Shown: positions 24,928 through 33,417, counted from the first letter of the stretch. The stretch is DNA of 64,000 nucleotides from Lutimaribacter_A marinistellae (GCF_042648365.1 NZ_JBHRXI010000010.1:124001-188000), one strand, 5' to 3'. Notes: generated from the sequence alone by a model not told the origin. Translations and numbers: made by a program.

Positions 24928-24975
24928 CTGCGCGCAATAATCTTTCAGGCCTCCGCAAGATTCTTTTGCGCGCAG
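24928..24975. promoter_or_regulatory. Large dyad, probable Lrp operator
   Basis: Two interrupted inverted arms are seen: CTGCGCGCAA-T-AATCTT on the left and AAGATT-CTT-TTGCGCGCAG on the right, separated by 12 bases. The outer arms match over ten bases and the inner arms over six. Each outer arm contains the self-complementary octamer TGCGCGCA. The dyad lies 42 bases upstream of the lrp ATG in the lrp/trxB divergent region, the expected place for an Lrp-family site. Confidence 0.65.
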
Positions 24976-25124
24976 CCCGCTGGACATCTCTCGGCGACGT
25001 CAGACACTACCTCGTGAAGGCGCCCGGCGGCGCACGCATTGGGGCTTCAAGAACGCTGTTGTCGGGTCTATATGCGGTGCTCGGACGACAAACGACACAT
25101 CGAAACGCAATTTTCGGGGGCATC

Positions 25125-26141
25125 ATGGCCGAGACACGTCACACCAAGGTTCTGATCATCGGTTCGGGGCCGGCGGGGTACACAGCGGGGGTATACGCCT
25201 CGCGCGCGATGCTCGAGCCCATCCTTGTTCAGGGCATCGAGCCCGGCGGGCAGTTGACCACGACGACCGAAGTCGAAAACTGGCCGGGCGATACCGAGGT
25301 TCAGGGGCCCGACCTGATGGTCAGGATGGAAGCGCATGCCAAAGCGATGGGATGCGAAATCATCGGCGACATCATCACAGATCTGGATTTGTCCAAGCGC
25401 CCCTTCACCGCGAAGGGTGATAGCGGCACGACCTATATCGCCGACGCCGTGATCCTGTGCACCGGGGCCCGCGCCAAGTGGTTGGGCCTGCCCTCCGAGG
25501 AGAAGTTCAAGGGCTTCGGCGTCTCGGCGTGCGCAACCTGTGACGGGTTCTTCTACCGTGGGCAGGAGATCGTTGTGATCGGCGGGGGCAACACTGCTGT
25601 CGAAGAGGCGCTGTTCCTGACCAATTTCGCCTCCAAGGTCACCCTCATCCACCGGCGGGACGAGCTGCGGGCCGAGATGATCCTGCAGGAACGCTTGCGC
25701 AAGAACCCCAAGATCGAGCCATTGTGGTTCCATACCCTTGACGAAGTTGTCGGCACCGACTCGCCCCTGGGCGTCGAGGCCGTACGGGTGAAACATGTCG
25801 AGACCGGAGAGGTGACCGAGATCCCCTGCAAGGGCGTCTTTGTCGCTATTGGCCATGCCCCAGCAAATGAACTGGTCAAAGATCAGCTTGAGCTTCATCA
25901 TGGCGGCTACGTCAAAACCAAGCCGGGCTCGACCGAAACCACGATCCCGGGCGTGTTCGCGGCGGGAGACCTGACCGATCATGTCTACCGTCAGGCAGTA
26001 ACAAGCGCAGGTATGGGCTGCATGGCAGCGCTCGATGCCGAACGTTTCCTTGCTGAACACGGCGACGCATTCGCGCGGGACACGACCGAACCGCTGGGCC
26101 ACGGTGCGCCCGAAGGCGAGGCAAAGGCCGAAACCGCCTGA
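25125..26141 (+). CDS. trxB: Thioredoxin-disulfide reductase
   Basis: A 338-residue FAD/NADPH flavoenzyme that keeps thioredoxin reduced. The FAD motif I-I-G-S-G-P-A-G-Y-T-A (11-21), the redox disulfide C136-A-T-C139-D, the NADPH motif V-I-G-G-G-N-T-A and the final A-A-G-D-L-T-D are all present. The C-terminal about 20 residues are a Glu/Ala-rich extension. The frame stays open upstream into the lrp region, but M-A-E-T-R-H-T-K-V-L is the family start. It is followed 73 bases later by the redox cyclase on the same strand. Confidence 0.97.
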   Translation: MAETRHTKVLIIGSGPAGYTAGVYASRAMLEPILVQGIEPGGQLTTTTEVENWPGDTEVQGPDLMVRMEAHAKAMGCEIIGDIITDLDLSKRPFTAKGDSGTTYIADAVILCTGARAKWLGLPSEEKFKGFGVSACATCDGFFYRGQEIVVIGGGNTAVEEALFLTNFASKVTLIHRRDELRAEMILQERLRKNPKIEPLWFHTLDEVVGTDSPLGVEAVRVKHVETGEVTEIPCKGVFVAIGHAPANELVKDQLELHHGGYVKTKPGSTETTIPGVFAAGDLTDHVYRQAVTSAGMGCMAALDAERFLAEHGDAFARDTTEPLGHGAPEGEAKAETA

Positions 26142-26214
26142 GCGGAGAGGTGCTTGCCACGCGGCAGCACCTGATTGCACACTCTGCTGGCAATCGCGTC
26201 GGCGGAGTGTGTAT

Positions 26215-27933
26215 GTGAGCATCTTGTGGCAGGGAAGCTGGGTCACCCGGACGCGTATCGCGACTGGCGTGTTCCTCATGCTTTATGCCTTCCTGCACTT
26301 CCTCAATATCGGCCTGGGGCTGCTGTCCCCCGGGTGGATGGAGGAGATGCAGGACGCCCGCCAGATCTTTACCCGCAGTGCCGTAGGGACCACCTTGCTC
26401 TATTCCGCCCTCGTCCTGCACGGCGGCCTGGCACTTGTCCGCCTCGGCCGACGCCGAAGCCTGAGAATGAGCGCCACGGAAGCATGGCAAACCGTTCTCG
26501 GCCTGCTGATCCCGCTGCAACTCATCACGCATGTCGTCTTTACGCGTTATTCGCACGCGGTCTACGACACGAACGACGAGATGAGTTATGTCATTCTCAT
26601 CATGTGGAGTTCGGTTGCCGTCTGGATGCAGGTCGCCCTGCTACTGGTGGTCTGGATTCATGGGTGCATCGGGTTGCATCTGTGGCTACGCCTCACGCGG
26701 TGGTGGCCCCGTGTCGTTCCGACGGCCATTGGCCTTGCCGTTTTCGTTCCCGGCTTTGCCCTCGCGGGCCTCATGGTCGAGGGGCGCCGCATTTATTCCG
26801 ATTTTCAAACCGAAACGTATCAAGCCTCCCTGATGGAGCGGTTCAACTGGCCAAGCGCCGAAGCCTTCGGAGCACTTTTTGCAACCAAGGATCAAGGTTT
26901 GCTGATGTTTGCCGCCCTGCTTGGATTGACCTTTGCGAGTTTCGGGGTCCGCCGCGTGTTGCGTCGGCGGCGATCCGTTCGGATCCAGTACGCAGACGGC
27001 CCAGTGATTACGGCCGAGCGTGGATTGACGCTGTTGGAAATGTCCCGCGCGAAAGGGGTGCCGCATACTGCCCTCTGCGGCGGGAAAGGACGGTGTACCA
27101 CCTGCCGTGTCGTCGTCGAAGAAGGGGCCGAACACCTGGCCGAGCCTGGTCCCACCGAAGCGCGCAGCCTCAAGGCGGTAAAGGCTCCCCCAGGAACCCG
27201 ACTTGCCTGCCAGATCCGACCCGAAGCGCCGACGACCGTGTATCGCGTGTTTCGTCCCGATGGCGCTCGCAAACGCGCGCATGCCAGTCAGGGCCAGGAA
27301 CGGGAACTTGCCATCCTTTTCCTCGACATGCGCGGATTTACGGCGCGAACGACGGGGCAACTGCCCTATGACGTGGTTTTCCTGCTCAACCGCTTCTTTG
27401 ATGCGATCGTACCCGCGATCACCGGCGCCGGCGGAACGGTCGACAAGTATCTCGGCGACGGCCTTCTGGCCGTGTTCGACAGGCCGGATGCGGCCCTATC
27501 GGCACAACAGGGGCTCGCCGCTGCGGTGGCTGTGGGCCATGCGTTGAACAGGTTCAATGCCTCGCTCGCAGATCAGGGCGATCCCGAAATCCGCATCGGG
27601 ATGGGTCTGCACATGGGCAATGTGGTGCTGGGTGAGATCGGTGCCGCCGGACATGCGCCCCGAACCATCATCGGTGACACGGTGAACGCGACAAGCCGTC
27701 TTGAGGGAGAGACCAAGGAGCTTGGCGTCGAGCTTCTCGTGTCGCATCGGGTGCTCGAGGTCGGCGGCGCTGACTACGACCCAAAAGACCTGCACCCATT
27801 CGACCTGCGCGGCGTTTCGCAAAAGCTCATGGCCTTGCCCCTTTCTCGCGCAACGGATCTGGAAAAGAGATCCGCGCAAAACCTCGTGCAACAGGAACAA
27901 TCGGAGCCCGCGGACACCGCTGCCGAAACATGA
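26215..27933 (+). CDS. cyaC: CyaC-type membrane adenylate cyclase with heme-type anchor and 2Fe-2S domain
   Basis: A 572-residue protein with three parts. Residues 1-245 are a six-helix membrane anchor with several intramembrane histidines (H28, H69, H106, H149, H155), resembling the diheme-b anchor of succinate-quinone oxidoreductase. Residues 255-345 are a ferredoxin domain with cluster ligands C288, C294, C297 and C332. Residues 360-545 are a class III cyclase with metal ligands D371 and D415, adenine-selecting K411, and N491 and R495. Sinorhizobium CyaC, with the same parts, is described as a quinone-responsive adenylate cyclase, so the likely role is coupling quinone redox state to cAMP. 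GTG start chosen for its GGCGGAG site. Confidence 0.88.
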   Translation: MSILWQGSWVTRTRIATGVFLMLYAFLHFLNIGLGLLSPGWMEEMQDARQIFTRSAVGTTLLYSALVLHGGLALVRLGRRRSLRMSATEAWQTVLGLLIPLQLITHVVFTRYSHAVYDTNDEMSYVILIMWSSVAVWMQVALLLVVWIHGCIGLHLWLRLTRWWPRVVPTAIGLAVFVPGFALAGLMVEGRRIYSDFQTETYQASLMERFNWPSAEAFGALFATKDQGLLMFAALLGLTFASFGVRRVLRRRRSVRIQYADGPVITAERGLTLLEMSRAKGVPHTALCGGKGRCTTCRVVVEEGAEHLAEPGPTEARSLKAVKAPPGTRLACQIRPEAPTTVYRVFRPDGARKRAHASQGQERELAILFLDMRGFTARTTGQLPYDVVFLLNRFFDAIVPAITGAGGTVDKYLGDGLLAVFDRPDAALSAQQGLAAAVAVGHALNRFNASLADQGDPEIRIGMGLHMGNVVLGEIGAAGHAPRTIIGDTVNATSRLEGETKELGVELLVSHRVLEVGGADYDPKDLHPFDLRGVSQKLMALPLSRATDLEKRSAQNLVQQEQSEPADTAAET

Positions 27934-28066
27934 TCCCAACTTACGGCGACAGGCGTCTACGAGCGTTCCTGTTTCACCCTGACGGGTAGACCTTGGGTCG
28001 CGTTCGTGTATATGACGCAACCACTCCGCCCCTCGGCGGTTCATTTCAAGTTTCGAGAGATTCAAT

Positions 28067-29785
28067 ATGACGATGTTGGCAAATCTTGCCCCGATCCCCG
28101 AGCTTTACGTTTCCTATGACAGCGCCCAGAAGATGAAGGCCGAAGCGGCCGAACTGGTCAGCCACGACCTTAGCCCGCGCCAGATCTGCGACCTCGAACT
28201 TCTCATGAATGGTGGCTTCAACCCCCTCAAGGGGTTCCTGTCGGAGAAGGATTACGACAGCGTCGTCGAAAACATGCGGCTGGCAGACGGCACCCTGTGG
28301 CCGATGCCCATCACGCTGGACGTGTCCGAGAAGTTCGCCGAATCCATCGAACTGGGACAGGACATCGCTCTGCGGGATCAGGAAGGCGTTATCCTTGCCA
28401 CGATGACAGTTACCGACCGCTGGACCCCTGACAAGGCGCGTGAGGCGGAGAAGGTGTTCGGTGCCGACGACGAGGCGCACCCGGCGGTGAACTACCTGCA
28501 CAACACGGCCGGAAAGGTCTATCTCGGCGGTCCCGTTACCGGAATCCAGCCGCCTGTGCACTATGATTTCCGCGTACGTCGCGACACACCGAACGAATTG
28601 CGCGCCTTTTTCCGCAAGGTCGGCTGGCGCCGCGTGGTGGCCTTTCAGACGCGGAACCCACTCCACCGTGCGCATCAGGAGTTGACGTTCCGCGCAGCCA
28701 AGGAAGCGCAGGCGAACCTGTTGATACATCCGGTCGTCGGCATGACGAAGCCCGGCGATGTCGATCACTTCACCCGCGTGCGCTGCTACGAGGCGGTGCT
28801 TGACAAGTATCCGGCCGCGACCACCTCGATGAGCCTGCTCAATCTTGCAATGCGCATGGCCGGCCCGCGCGAAGCCGTCTGGCACGGCATCATCCGCCGC
28901 AACCACGGCTGCACCCATTTTATCGTCGGCCGTGACCATGCCGGCCCGGGCAAGAACAGCCAGGGCGAGGATTTCTACGGCCCCTATGACGCGCAGGACC
29001 TGTTCCGCCAGCACCAAGACGAGATCGGCATCGAGATGGTCGATTTCAAACACATGGTGTATGTGCAGGAACGCGCGCAGTACGAGGCGATGGACGAGAT
29101 CGAGGATCGCGACAACGTCACCATCCTGAACATTTCGGGCACCGAACTGCGCCGCCGTCTGCGCGAAGGTCTCGAGATCCCCGAATGGTTCTCGTTCCCC
29201 GAGGTCGTATCGGAACTGCGCCACCGGTATCCGCCGCGCAGCCAGCAAGGTTTCACGGTATTCTTCACCGGTTTCTCGGGGTCTGGCAAGTCGACCATCG
29301 CCAACGCGCTCATGGTCAAGCTGATGGAGATGGGCGACCGTCCCGTAACGCTGCTCGATGGCGACATCGTGCGAAAGAACCTCTCCAGCGAACTGGGCTT
29401 CTCGAAAGAGCACCGTGACCTGAACATTCGCCGCATCGGCTATGTCGCGTCCGAGATCACAAAGAATGGCGGGATCGCGATCTGTGCGCCGATCGCCCCT
29501 TATGCCAGCACCCGCCGCGCGGTACGCGAAGACATCGAAGCGTTCGGCGCCTTCTGCGAAGTGCATGTCGCCACCTCGATCGAAGAATGCGAGCGCCGTG
29601 ACCGCAAGGGTCTCTACAAGCTGGCACGCGAAGGCAAGATCAAGGAATTCACTGGAATCTCCGATCCCTACGACGTGCCCGAGAACCCCGAACTGCGCGT
29701 CGAGACCGAGAATGTGGATGTGGACAACTGCGCCCACCAGGTGATTTTGAAGCTGGAAAGCATGGGCTTGATCGGCACCAAGTGA
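28067..29785 (+). CDS. Bifunctional sulfate adenylyltransferase / adenylylsulfate kinase
   Basis: A 572-residue fusion. Residues 1-390 are a single-chain ATP sulfurylase (PUA-like N terminus, catalytic Q-T-R-N-P-L-H-R-A-H-Q-E near 197, G-R-D-H-A-G-P-G near 289). Residues about 395-572 are APS kinase with the P-loop G-F-S-G-S-G-K-S-T near 403. It activates sulfate to APS and PAPS for assimilation or sulfation. It replaces the separate CysDN/CysC proteins of enterobacteria and is a standard arrangement in Rhodobacterales. GAGAGA precedes the ATG. Single-gene unit with its own terminator. Confidence 0.96.
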   Translation: MTMLANLAPIPELYVSYDSAQKMKAEAAELVSHDLSPRQICDLELLMNGGFNPLKGFLSEKDYDSVVENMRLADGTLWPMPITLDVSEKFAESIELGQDIALRDQEGVILATMTVTDRWTPDKAREAEKVFGADDEAHPAVNYLHNTAGKVYLGGPVTGIQPPVHYDFRVRRDTPNELRAFFRKVGWRRVVAFQTRNPLHRAHQELTFRAAKEAQANLLIHPVVGMTKPGDVDHFTRVRCYEAVLDKYPAATTSMSLLNLAMRMAGPREAVWHGIIRRNHGCTHFIVGRDHAGPGKNSQGEDFYGPYDAQDLFRQHQDEIGIEMVDFKHMVYVQERAQYEAMDEIEDRDNVTILNISGTELRRRLREGLEIPEWFSFPEVVSELRHRYPPRSQQGFTVFFTGFSGSGKSTIANALMVKLMEMGDRPVTLLDGDIVRKNLSSELGFSKEHRDLNIRRIGYVASEITKNGGIAICAPIAPYASTRRAVREDIEAFGAFCEVHVATSIEECERRDRKGLYKLAREGKIKEFTGISDPYDVPENPELRVETENVDVDNCAHQVILKLESMGLIGTK

Positions 29786-29809
29786 TCGACCAACCAATGA
29801 TGACGGAAG

Positions 29810-29831
29810 CGGCCCCCTGCGGGGCCGTTTT
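29810..29831 (+). terminator. Intrinsic terminator of the sat-cysC fusion
   Basis: A seven-base-pair stem (CGGCCCC / GGGGCCG) with a CTGC loop and a TTTT tract lies 24 bases after the stop codon. The convergent GT10-like gene ends just beyond it. Confidence 0.8.
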
Positions 29832-29834
29832 CAA

Positions 29835-30695
29835 TTACAGCGATGCCAGCAAAGCGCGAGCCGCGCGCTCCTCGTATCTGGCATAATCATCGGCTACCGG
29901 CTGCAGCGCACGAAGCGCGGGCAGCCTGCATTCGAAATCCGCCTCGCTCATGTTTCCGATGGCCGTCTCGATGTCGAGTCGCGACTTGCATTCGATAATC
30001 CCGTCAAGCGGCATGAAATCGGCCAGGTTCGGGCACCCCCAATAGATCGGCACGGTTTCACACAGGATCGCATCGATGAGTTTTTCGGAGAAGTAGTTTC
30101 GCTCACGGACATTCTCGATAACGACCGAATAGCGATAGGGAGCGAGACCATCGGCCTTTGCCTCGAAAGGGGTGTAACCGCGCCCGAGCACCTCCACCGG
30201 TCGACCGTTTAGGCGCACCCAGTCCACGATCGAATGGCGCAGCTTGTGGCCTTCGCTGTCGCGTTTTGCCGACGCAATGAGCGAACAGGTACGAGTCTTG
30301 GTTTTGTCGACCTCGCGCCATTCCGGGACCCAGGTCGTCCCCATCGGCAGAAAGACGGCATTGGGCAAGCGATCGACAAGTGCCTGGTGAAAGGTCAGGA
30401 CACGGCAAAAGCGGCGATAGGTGAAGCGCAGCAACGAGATATGCTTGCCATGGATAACGGCCGGTTCCGCCATCAACAACGAAATCCGCGCTTTCGTGCC
30501 GCGGCGAAGCCGGAAATGCGTCGATGTGTCGGGATAGACGATCAGATGATCGTCAGCGTCCATCGCACCGACCACCCCCCCCGACAACCGGTCGGGACAC
30601 CCCAGCGGCCAAACAAGTTCGGCCACTGGCAGCGAAGCCAAGTCCGGCCCAAGTCGGTGGCCATACGGCAGAACGGCGACGGCCGGACCGCTCAC
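29835..30695 (-). CDS. GT10 (fucosyltransferase)-like glycosyltransferase
   Basis: A 286-residue protein. The C-terminal half carries the GT10-type donor site: R-Y-S-V-V-I-E-N (near 190), then Y-F-S-E-K-L-I-D-A-I-L-C-E-T-V-P-I-Y-W-G. The N-terminal half is divergent, as in other members. GT10 enzymes transfer fucose from GDP-fucose in alpha-1,3/4 linkage, but a bacterial enzyme this divergent may use another sugar. The GTG start overlaps the PhzF stop (GTGA), so the two are coupled. No other surface-polysaccharide genes are nearby. Confidence 0.72.
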   Translation of the reverse strand: MSGPAVAVLPYGHRLGPDLASLPVAELVWPLGCPDRLSGGVVGAMDADDHLIVYPDTSTHFRLRRGTKARISLLMAEPAVIHGKHISLLRFTYRRFCRVLTFHQALVDRLPNAVFLPMGTTWVPEWREVDKTKTRTCSLIASAKRDSEGHKLRHSIVDWVRLNGRPVEVLGRGYTPFEAKADGLAPYRYSVVIENVRERNYFSEKLIDAILCETVPIYWGCPNLADFMPLDGIIECKSRLDIETAIGNMSEADFECRLPALRALQPVADDYARYEERAARALLASL

Positions 30696-31585
30696 GCCGA
30701 ACCCGCGTTGTCCGGCAGATCGACCTCACCCCGCATCAGGACAAAGCCCTTTCCGGCGACGCGGATACCGGTCATCGCATCGGTGGGGCCCTGTCGGCTT
30801 ACACGCGCCTGACCGGGACGGCCCATCCCGTGCCCCTGCTCGGCGACGAAACTGTCACCTTCCATCAAGCCCCGATGCCAAAGATAGGCGGCCATCGCTC
30901 CGGTTGCCGAACCGGTGAAGGGATCCTCGGTCGGGCTCGGCGGCGCCAGGATAAGACGGGAATAGGTATCACCCCGTTCGGTCGCACCGCCAAGTGTGAC
31001 GAGAAAAGGCTCGATCATGTCGGTTCCCCCGGCACCTGTAACGGTTGCAAGCGCTGCAAGAGCATCGATGTCCACGCGCGCGCGATCCAAGGCCGCACGA
31101 TCACGCAGAAGGGTGATGCAAAACGGCAGACCGGTCGACACGATTTGCGGGGGCGCCGCGATATCCTGAGGGTCGAGCGATACGGCTTTCGCAACGGCCT
31201 CGGCCGGAACATCTCGCCCGAACTCAGGCGCGCGCTGTGTCATCTCAATCTCGTCGCCATGAAAGGTGACGGGCACTATACCTGCCCCGGTTTCAAGCGT
31301 CAGGCTGGTCCCGGCAATCATACCGCGTGACCGCAGGGATGCGACCGTGGCGATCGTCGGGTGTCCGGCAAACGGAATTTCGCGACTCGCAAGGAAATAC
31401 CGCACATGGAAGTCCGCCCTCTCCGACGGGCCGACGAATGTGCATTCCACGAGCGACGTTTCACGGACGAAGGCCATACAGGTTTCGACCGACAGGTTCG
31501 ACCCGTTGTGAACGACGGCACAGCCATTTCCACCGAAAGGTTTGTCGGTGAACGCATCCACCCAATCGAATTCGAACCAACTCAT
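30692..31585 (-). CDS. PhzF family isomerase/epimerase
   Basis: A 297-residue protein with the two-domain diaminopimelate-epimerase-like fold. The N-terminal signature D-A-F-T-D-K-P-F-G-G-N-G-C-A-V, the catalytic Glu region (E-T-S-L-V-E-C) and the P-F-A-G-H-P-T block near 70 identify the family, as does D-P-F-T-G-S-A-T-G near 240. Family members isomerise dihydro-hydroxyanthranilate in phenazine synthesis, but most, like this one without phz genes around, have unknown substrates. The start at 31585 is chosen for its GAGGCG site. Coupled to the GT10-like gene. Confidence 0.9.
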   Translation of the reverse strand: MSWFEFDWVDAFTDKPFGGNGCAVVHNGSNLSVETCMAFVRETSLVECTFVGPSERADFHVRYFLASREIPFAGHPTIATVASLRSRGMIAGTSLTLETGAGIVPVTFHGDEIEMTQRAPEFGRDVPAEAVAKAVSLDPQDIAAPPQIVSTGLPFCITLLRDRAALDRARVDIDALAALATVTGAGGTDMIEPFLVTLGGATERGDTYSRLILAPPSPTEDPFTGSATGAMAAYLWHRGLMEGDSFVAEQGHGMGRPGQARVSRQGPTDAMTGIRVAGKGFVLMRGEVDLPDNAGSA

Positions 31586-31664
31586 TTTTTTGCGCCTCAC
31601 ACTGTTCTGCCCGCGAACCCGGTATCGCGCCCGCGGTCAGAAAAGTCACGCAAAGATCGATGGA

Positions 31665-31889
31665 TCAGTGTACCGCGACAGGCGACAGATCATGCTGCCG
31701 CGCCAGCACAAAGGCGAGGCGACGATCAGCGACCAGCGCCAGCTGCTCACCGTCAGCGTTGTGAACGGCATAGAGGTGATCCAGATCGCCGGCCTGGGTT
31801 CTCACTTCGTCGGGAAGATCGGCCACGTCCACCGTCTTGACATAGACGATGCGGCTACCGTCCTCTTTGAATTCATATGGCGTATGCAT
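31665..31889 (-). CDS. DUF1150 family protein
   Basis: A 74-residue protein of the alphaproteobacterial DUF1150 family (V-Y-V-K-T-V-D-V-A-D-L-P, then L-Y-A-V-H-N-A-D-G and L-A-F-V-L-A-R-Q-H-D-L-S-P). It begins three bases after the hsp20 stop. The constant pairing with small heat-shock proteins suggests a chaperone-linked role, but no function is established that I know of. It shares the RpoH-type promoter upstream of hsp20. Confidence 0.9.
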   Translation of the reverse strand: MHTPYEFKEDGSRIVYVKTVDVADLPDEVRTQAGDLDHLYAVHNADGEQLALVADRRLAFVLARQHDLSPVAVH

Positions 31890-31892
31890 GGC

Positions 31893-32306
31893 TTATCCTT
31901 TCCTTATGTTGATCGTTTGCACCACGGCATCGGGTACCGCGCGGCTCAGATCGACATGGAGAAGGCCGTTTTCCATCACGGCTTCACCAACCTCGACACC
32001 GTCCGCCAGTACGAACATGCGCTGGAACTGCCGAGCGGCGATTCCACGGTGCAGGAACACGCGGCCTTCACTGTCATCGGCCTGACGTCCACGGATCACG
32101 AGTTGCCGATCTTCGACGGTGATCGACAGGTCTTCTTCGGCGAACCCGGCCACGGCCAGCGTGATGCGGTACGACGTTTCCGAGGTCTGTTCGATATTGT
32201 AGGGCGGATAGCCATCATTTCCGGACTTCGCCGAGCGCTCCAAAAGACGCTCAAGCTGCTCAAAGCCCAGCAGGTGGGGATAGGATCCCAAGGTCAGTTT
32301 CGACAC
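31893..32306 (-). CDS. Hsp20 family small heat-shock protein
   Basis: A 137-residue IbpA-type small heat-shock protein. The alpha-crystallin domain spans about 35-125 (Y-N-I-E-Q-T-S-E-T-S-Y-R-I-T-L-A-V-A-G-F), ending with the A-x-x-x-L-x-V-D-L-like strand; the short C-terminal I-N-I-R tail resembles the I-x-I anchoring motif. These proteins hold unfolded clients during stress. GTG start at 32306 with AAGGACG ahead; the longer frame to 32366 lacks support. First gene of a heat-shock operon with DUF1150. Confidence 0.94.
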   Translation of the reverse strand: MSKLTLGSYPHLLGFEQLERLLERSAKSGNDGYPPYNIEQTSETSYRITLAVAGFAEEDLSITVEDRQLVIRGRQADDSEGRVFLHRGIAARQFQRMFVLADGVEVGEAVMENGLLHVDLSRAVPDAVVQTINIRKG

Positions 32307-32373
32307 GGTCAATCGTCCTTCATCTTCAAAGCGACGTGTTGGGCGGCCCCGAACCGGCAACCGCACCAGTGGA

Positions 32374-32402
32374 ATATGGGGCGATCATTGCGCGACCACA
32401 AG
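32374..32402 (-). promoter_or_regulatory. RpoH (sigma32)-type promoter for hsp20-DUF1150
   Basis: On the minus strand CTTGTG and CCCCATAT are separated by 15 bases, close to the heat-shock consensus CTTGAA/CCCCATNT. The -10 element lies about 68 bases before the hsp20 start, which is consistent with the gene it would drive. Confidence 0.75.
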
Positions 32403-32469
32403 GTCTAGGCGAAAACATCGTGAAGTCGTATCCTGCGGCGAAACCACGAAAAACAAGAGTTGAGTCGCC

Positions 32470-32694
32470 ATGAACGCTCCCACGGATCTGTCGATGAAAA
32501 CGGACGATGTGCTGCGCACCGAACTTGAAGTGTTCCGCCGCCAACACCGCGATCTCGACGAGGCGATCGAGGCGCTCGAAGCAAAAGGCACGTCGGACCA
32601 GCTTACGATCAAGCGGCTCAAGAAACAGAAGTTGCGGCTGAAGGATCTGATCGCGTTGATCGAGGACCGGCTGACACCTGACATCATCGCCTGA
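32470..32694 (+). CDS. YdcH family protein (DUF465)
   Basis: A 74-residue highly charged helical protein. The motif L-R-T-E-L-E-V-F-R-R-Q-H-R-D-L-D-E-A-I-E-A-L, then I-K-R-L-K-K-Q-K-L-R-L-K-D-L-I, is the DUF465/YdcH signature and predicts a helical hairpin or coiled coil. The function is unknown. AGAGTTGAG lies ahead of the ATG. Divergent from hsp20. A small GGTGTT/AACACC hairpin (32704-32721) follows the stop codon without a T tract. Confidence 0.88.
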   Translation: MNAPTDLSMKTDDVLRTELEVFRRQHRDLDEAIEALEAKGTSDQLTIKRLKKQKLRLKDLIALIEDRLTPDIIA

Positions 32695-32873
32695 TCGACG
32701 GATGGTGTTTGCCTGAACACCAAACCAGTGAACCCAGTCGCCCTCCCGTTTTGGATCGGAGGTCACTCTATACGCTGCGCGCCTGCGCTTCCAAAGGCGT
32801 ACCTTTGCTGGACAGTACGGTAAACCTGTTTCATCGGCGCTACTTCTGGCAGTACCCCGCTCTGTTTGTTGCC

Positions 32874-32901
32874 TTGCCACGCCCTGATCAGCGGCTATAG
32901 T
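32874..32901 (+). promoter_or_regulatory. Candidate promoter for purEK
   Basis: TTGCCA and TATAGT are separated by 16 bases, about 28 bases upstream of the purE ATG. This would give a very short leader. The hexamers are good matches to the sigma70 consensus. Confidence 0.5.
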
Positions 32902-32928
32902 GCGCGCTCTTTCGCAGGGGAGACTGAG

Positions 32929-33417
32929 ATGGGTGCGATACGCGTCGGGATCATCATGGGCAGTCAATCGGACTGGCCTACCATACGCGAAGCGGCCGAG
33001 ATCCTCGACACGCTCGGCATTGAGTACGAAGCGAAAATCGTCTCGGCGCACCGTACACCCGACCGTCTTTGGGACTATGGCAAGGCGGCAGTTGAGCGCG
33101 GCCTGCACGTGATCATCGCAGGCGCGGGCGGCGCCGCGCACCTGCCCGGCATGATGGCGTCCAAGACGCGGATTCCTGTGATCGGCGTCCCGGTGCAGAC
33201 CAAGGCGCTGTCAGGCGTGGATTCGCTCTACTCGATCGTGCAGATGCCCAAGGGCTATCCGGTTGCGACCATGGCCATAGGCGCCGCGGGCGCCGCCAAT
33301 GCCGGGTTGATGGCCGCCGGCATCCTTGCCCTGCACGATGCAGATCTGGCCGCTCGGCTGGACACGTGGCGTCATGACCTATCCGCATCCATTCCACAGG
33401 AGCCTCGAGATGCCTGA
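32929..33417 (+). CDS. purE: 5-(carboxyamino)imidazole ribonucleotide mutase
   Basis: A 162-residue class I PurE. It converts N5-CAIR to CAIR in purine synthesis. The signature G-S-Q-S-D-W-P-T, then S-A-H-R-T-P-D-R and G-A-G-G-A-A-H-L-P-G-M, matches the octameric bacterial enzyme. CAGGGGAGA precedes the ATG at 32929. The stop lies eight bases inside purK. Confidence 0.97.
   Translation: MGAIRVGIIMGSQSDWPTIREAAEILDTLGIEYEAKIVSAHRTPDRLWDYGKAAVERGLHVIIAGAGGAAHLPGMMASKTRIPVIGVPVQTKALSGVDSLYSIVQMPKGYPVATMAIGAAGAANAGLMAAGILALHDADLAARLDTWRHDLSASIPQEPRDA

Noticed and set aside
27994..28014. TTGGGT and TATATG upstream of sat-cysC as a promoter
   Set aside because: The spacing is only about 10 bases, too short for a sigma70 promoter.
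28046..29797. 583-residue open frame on the minus strand opposite the sat-cysC fusion
   Set aside because: Shadow of the fused sulfurylase/kinase, which has intact motifs throughout.
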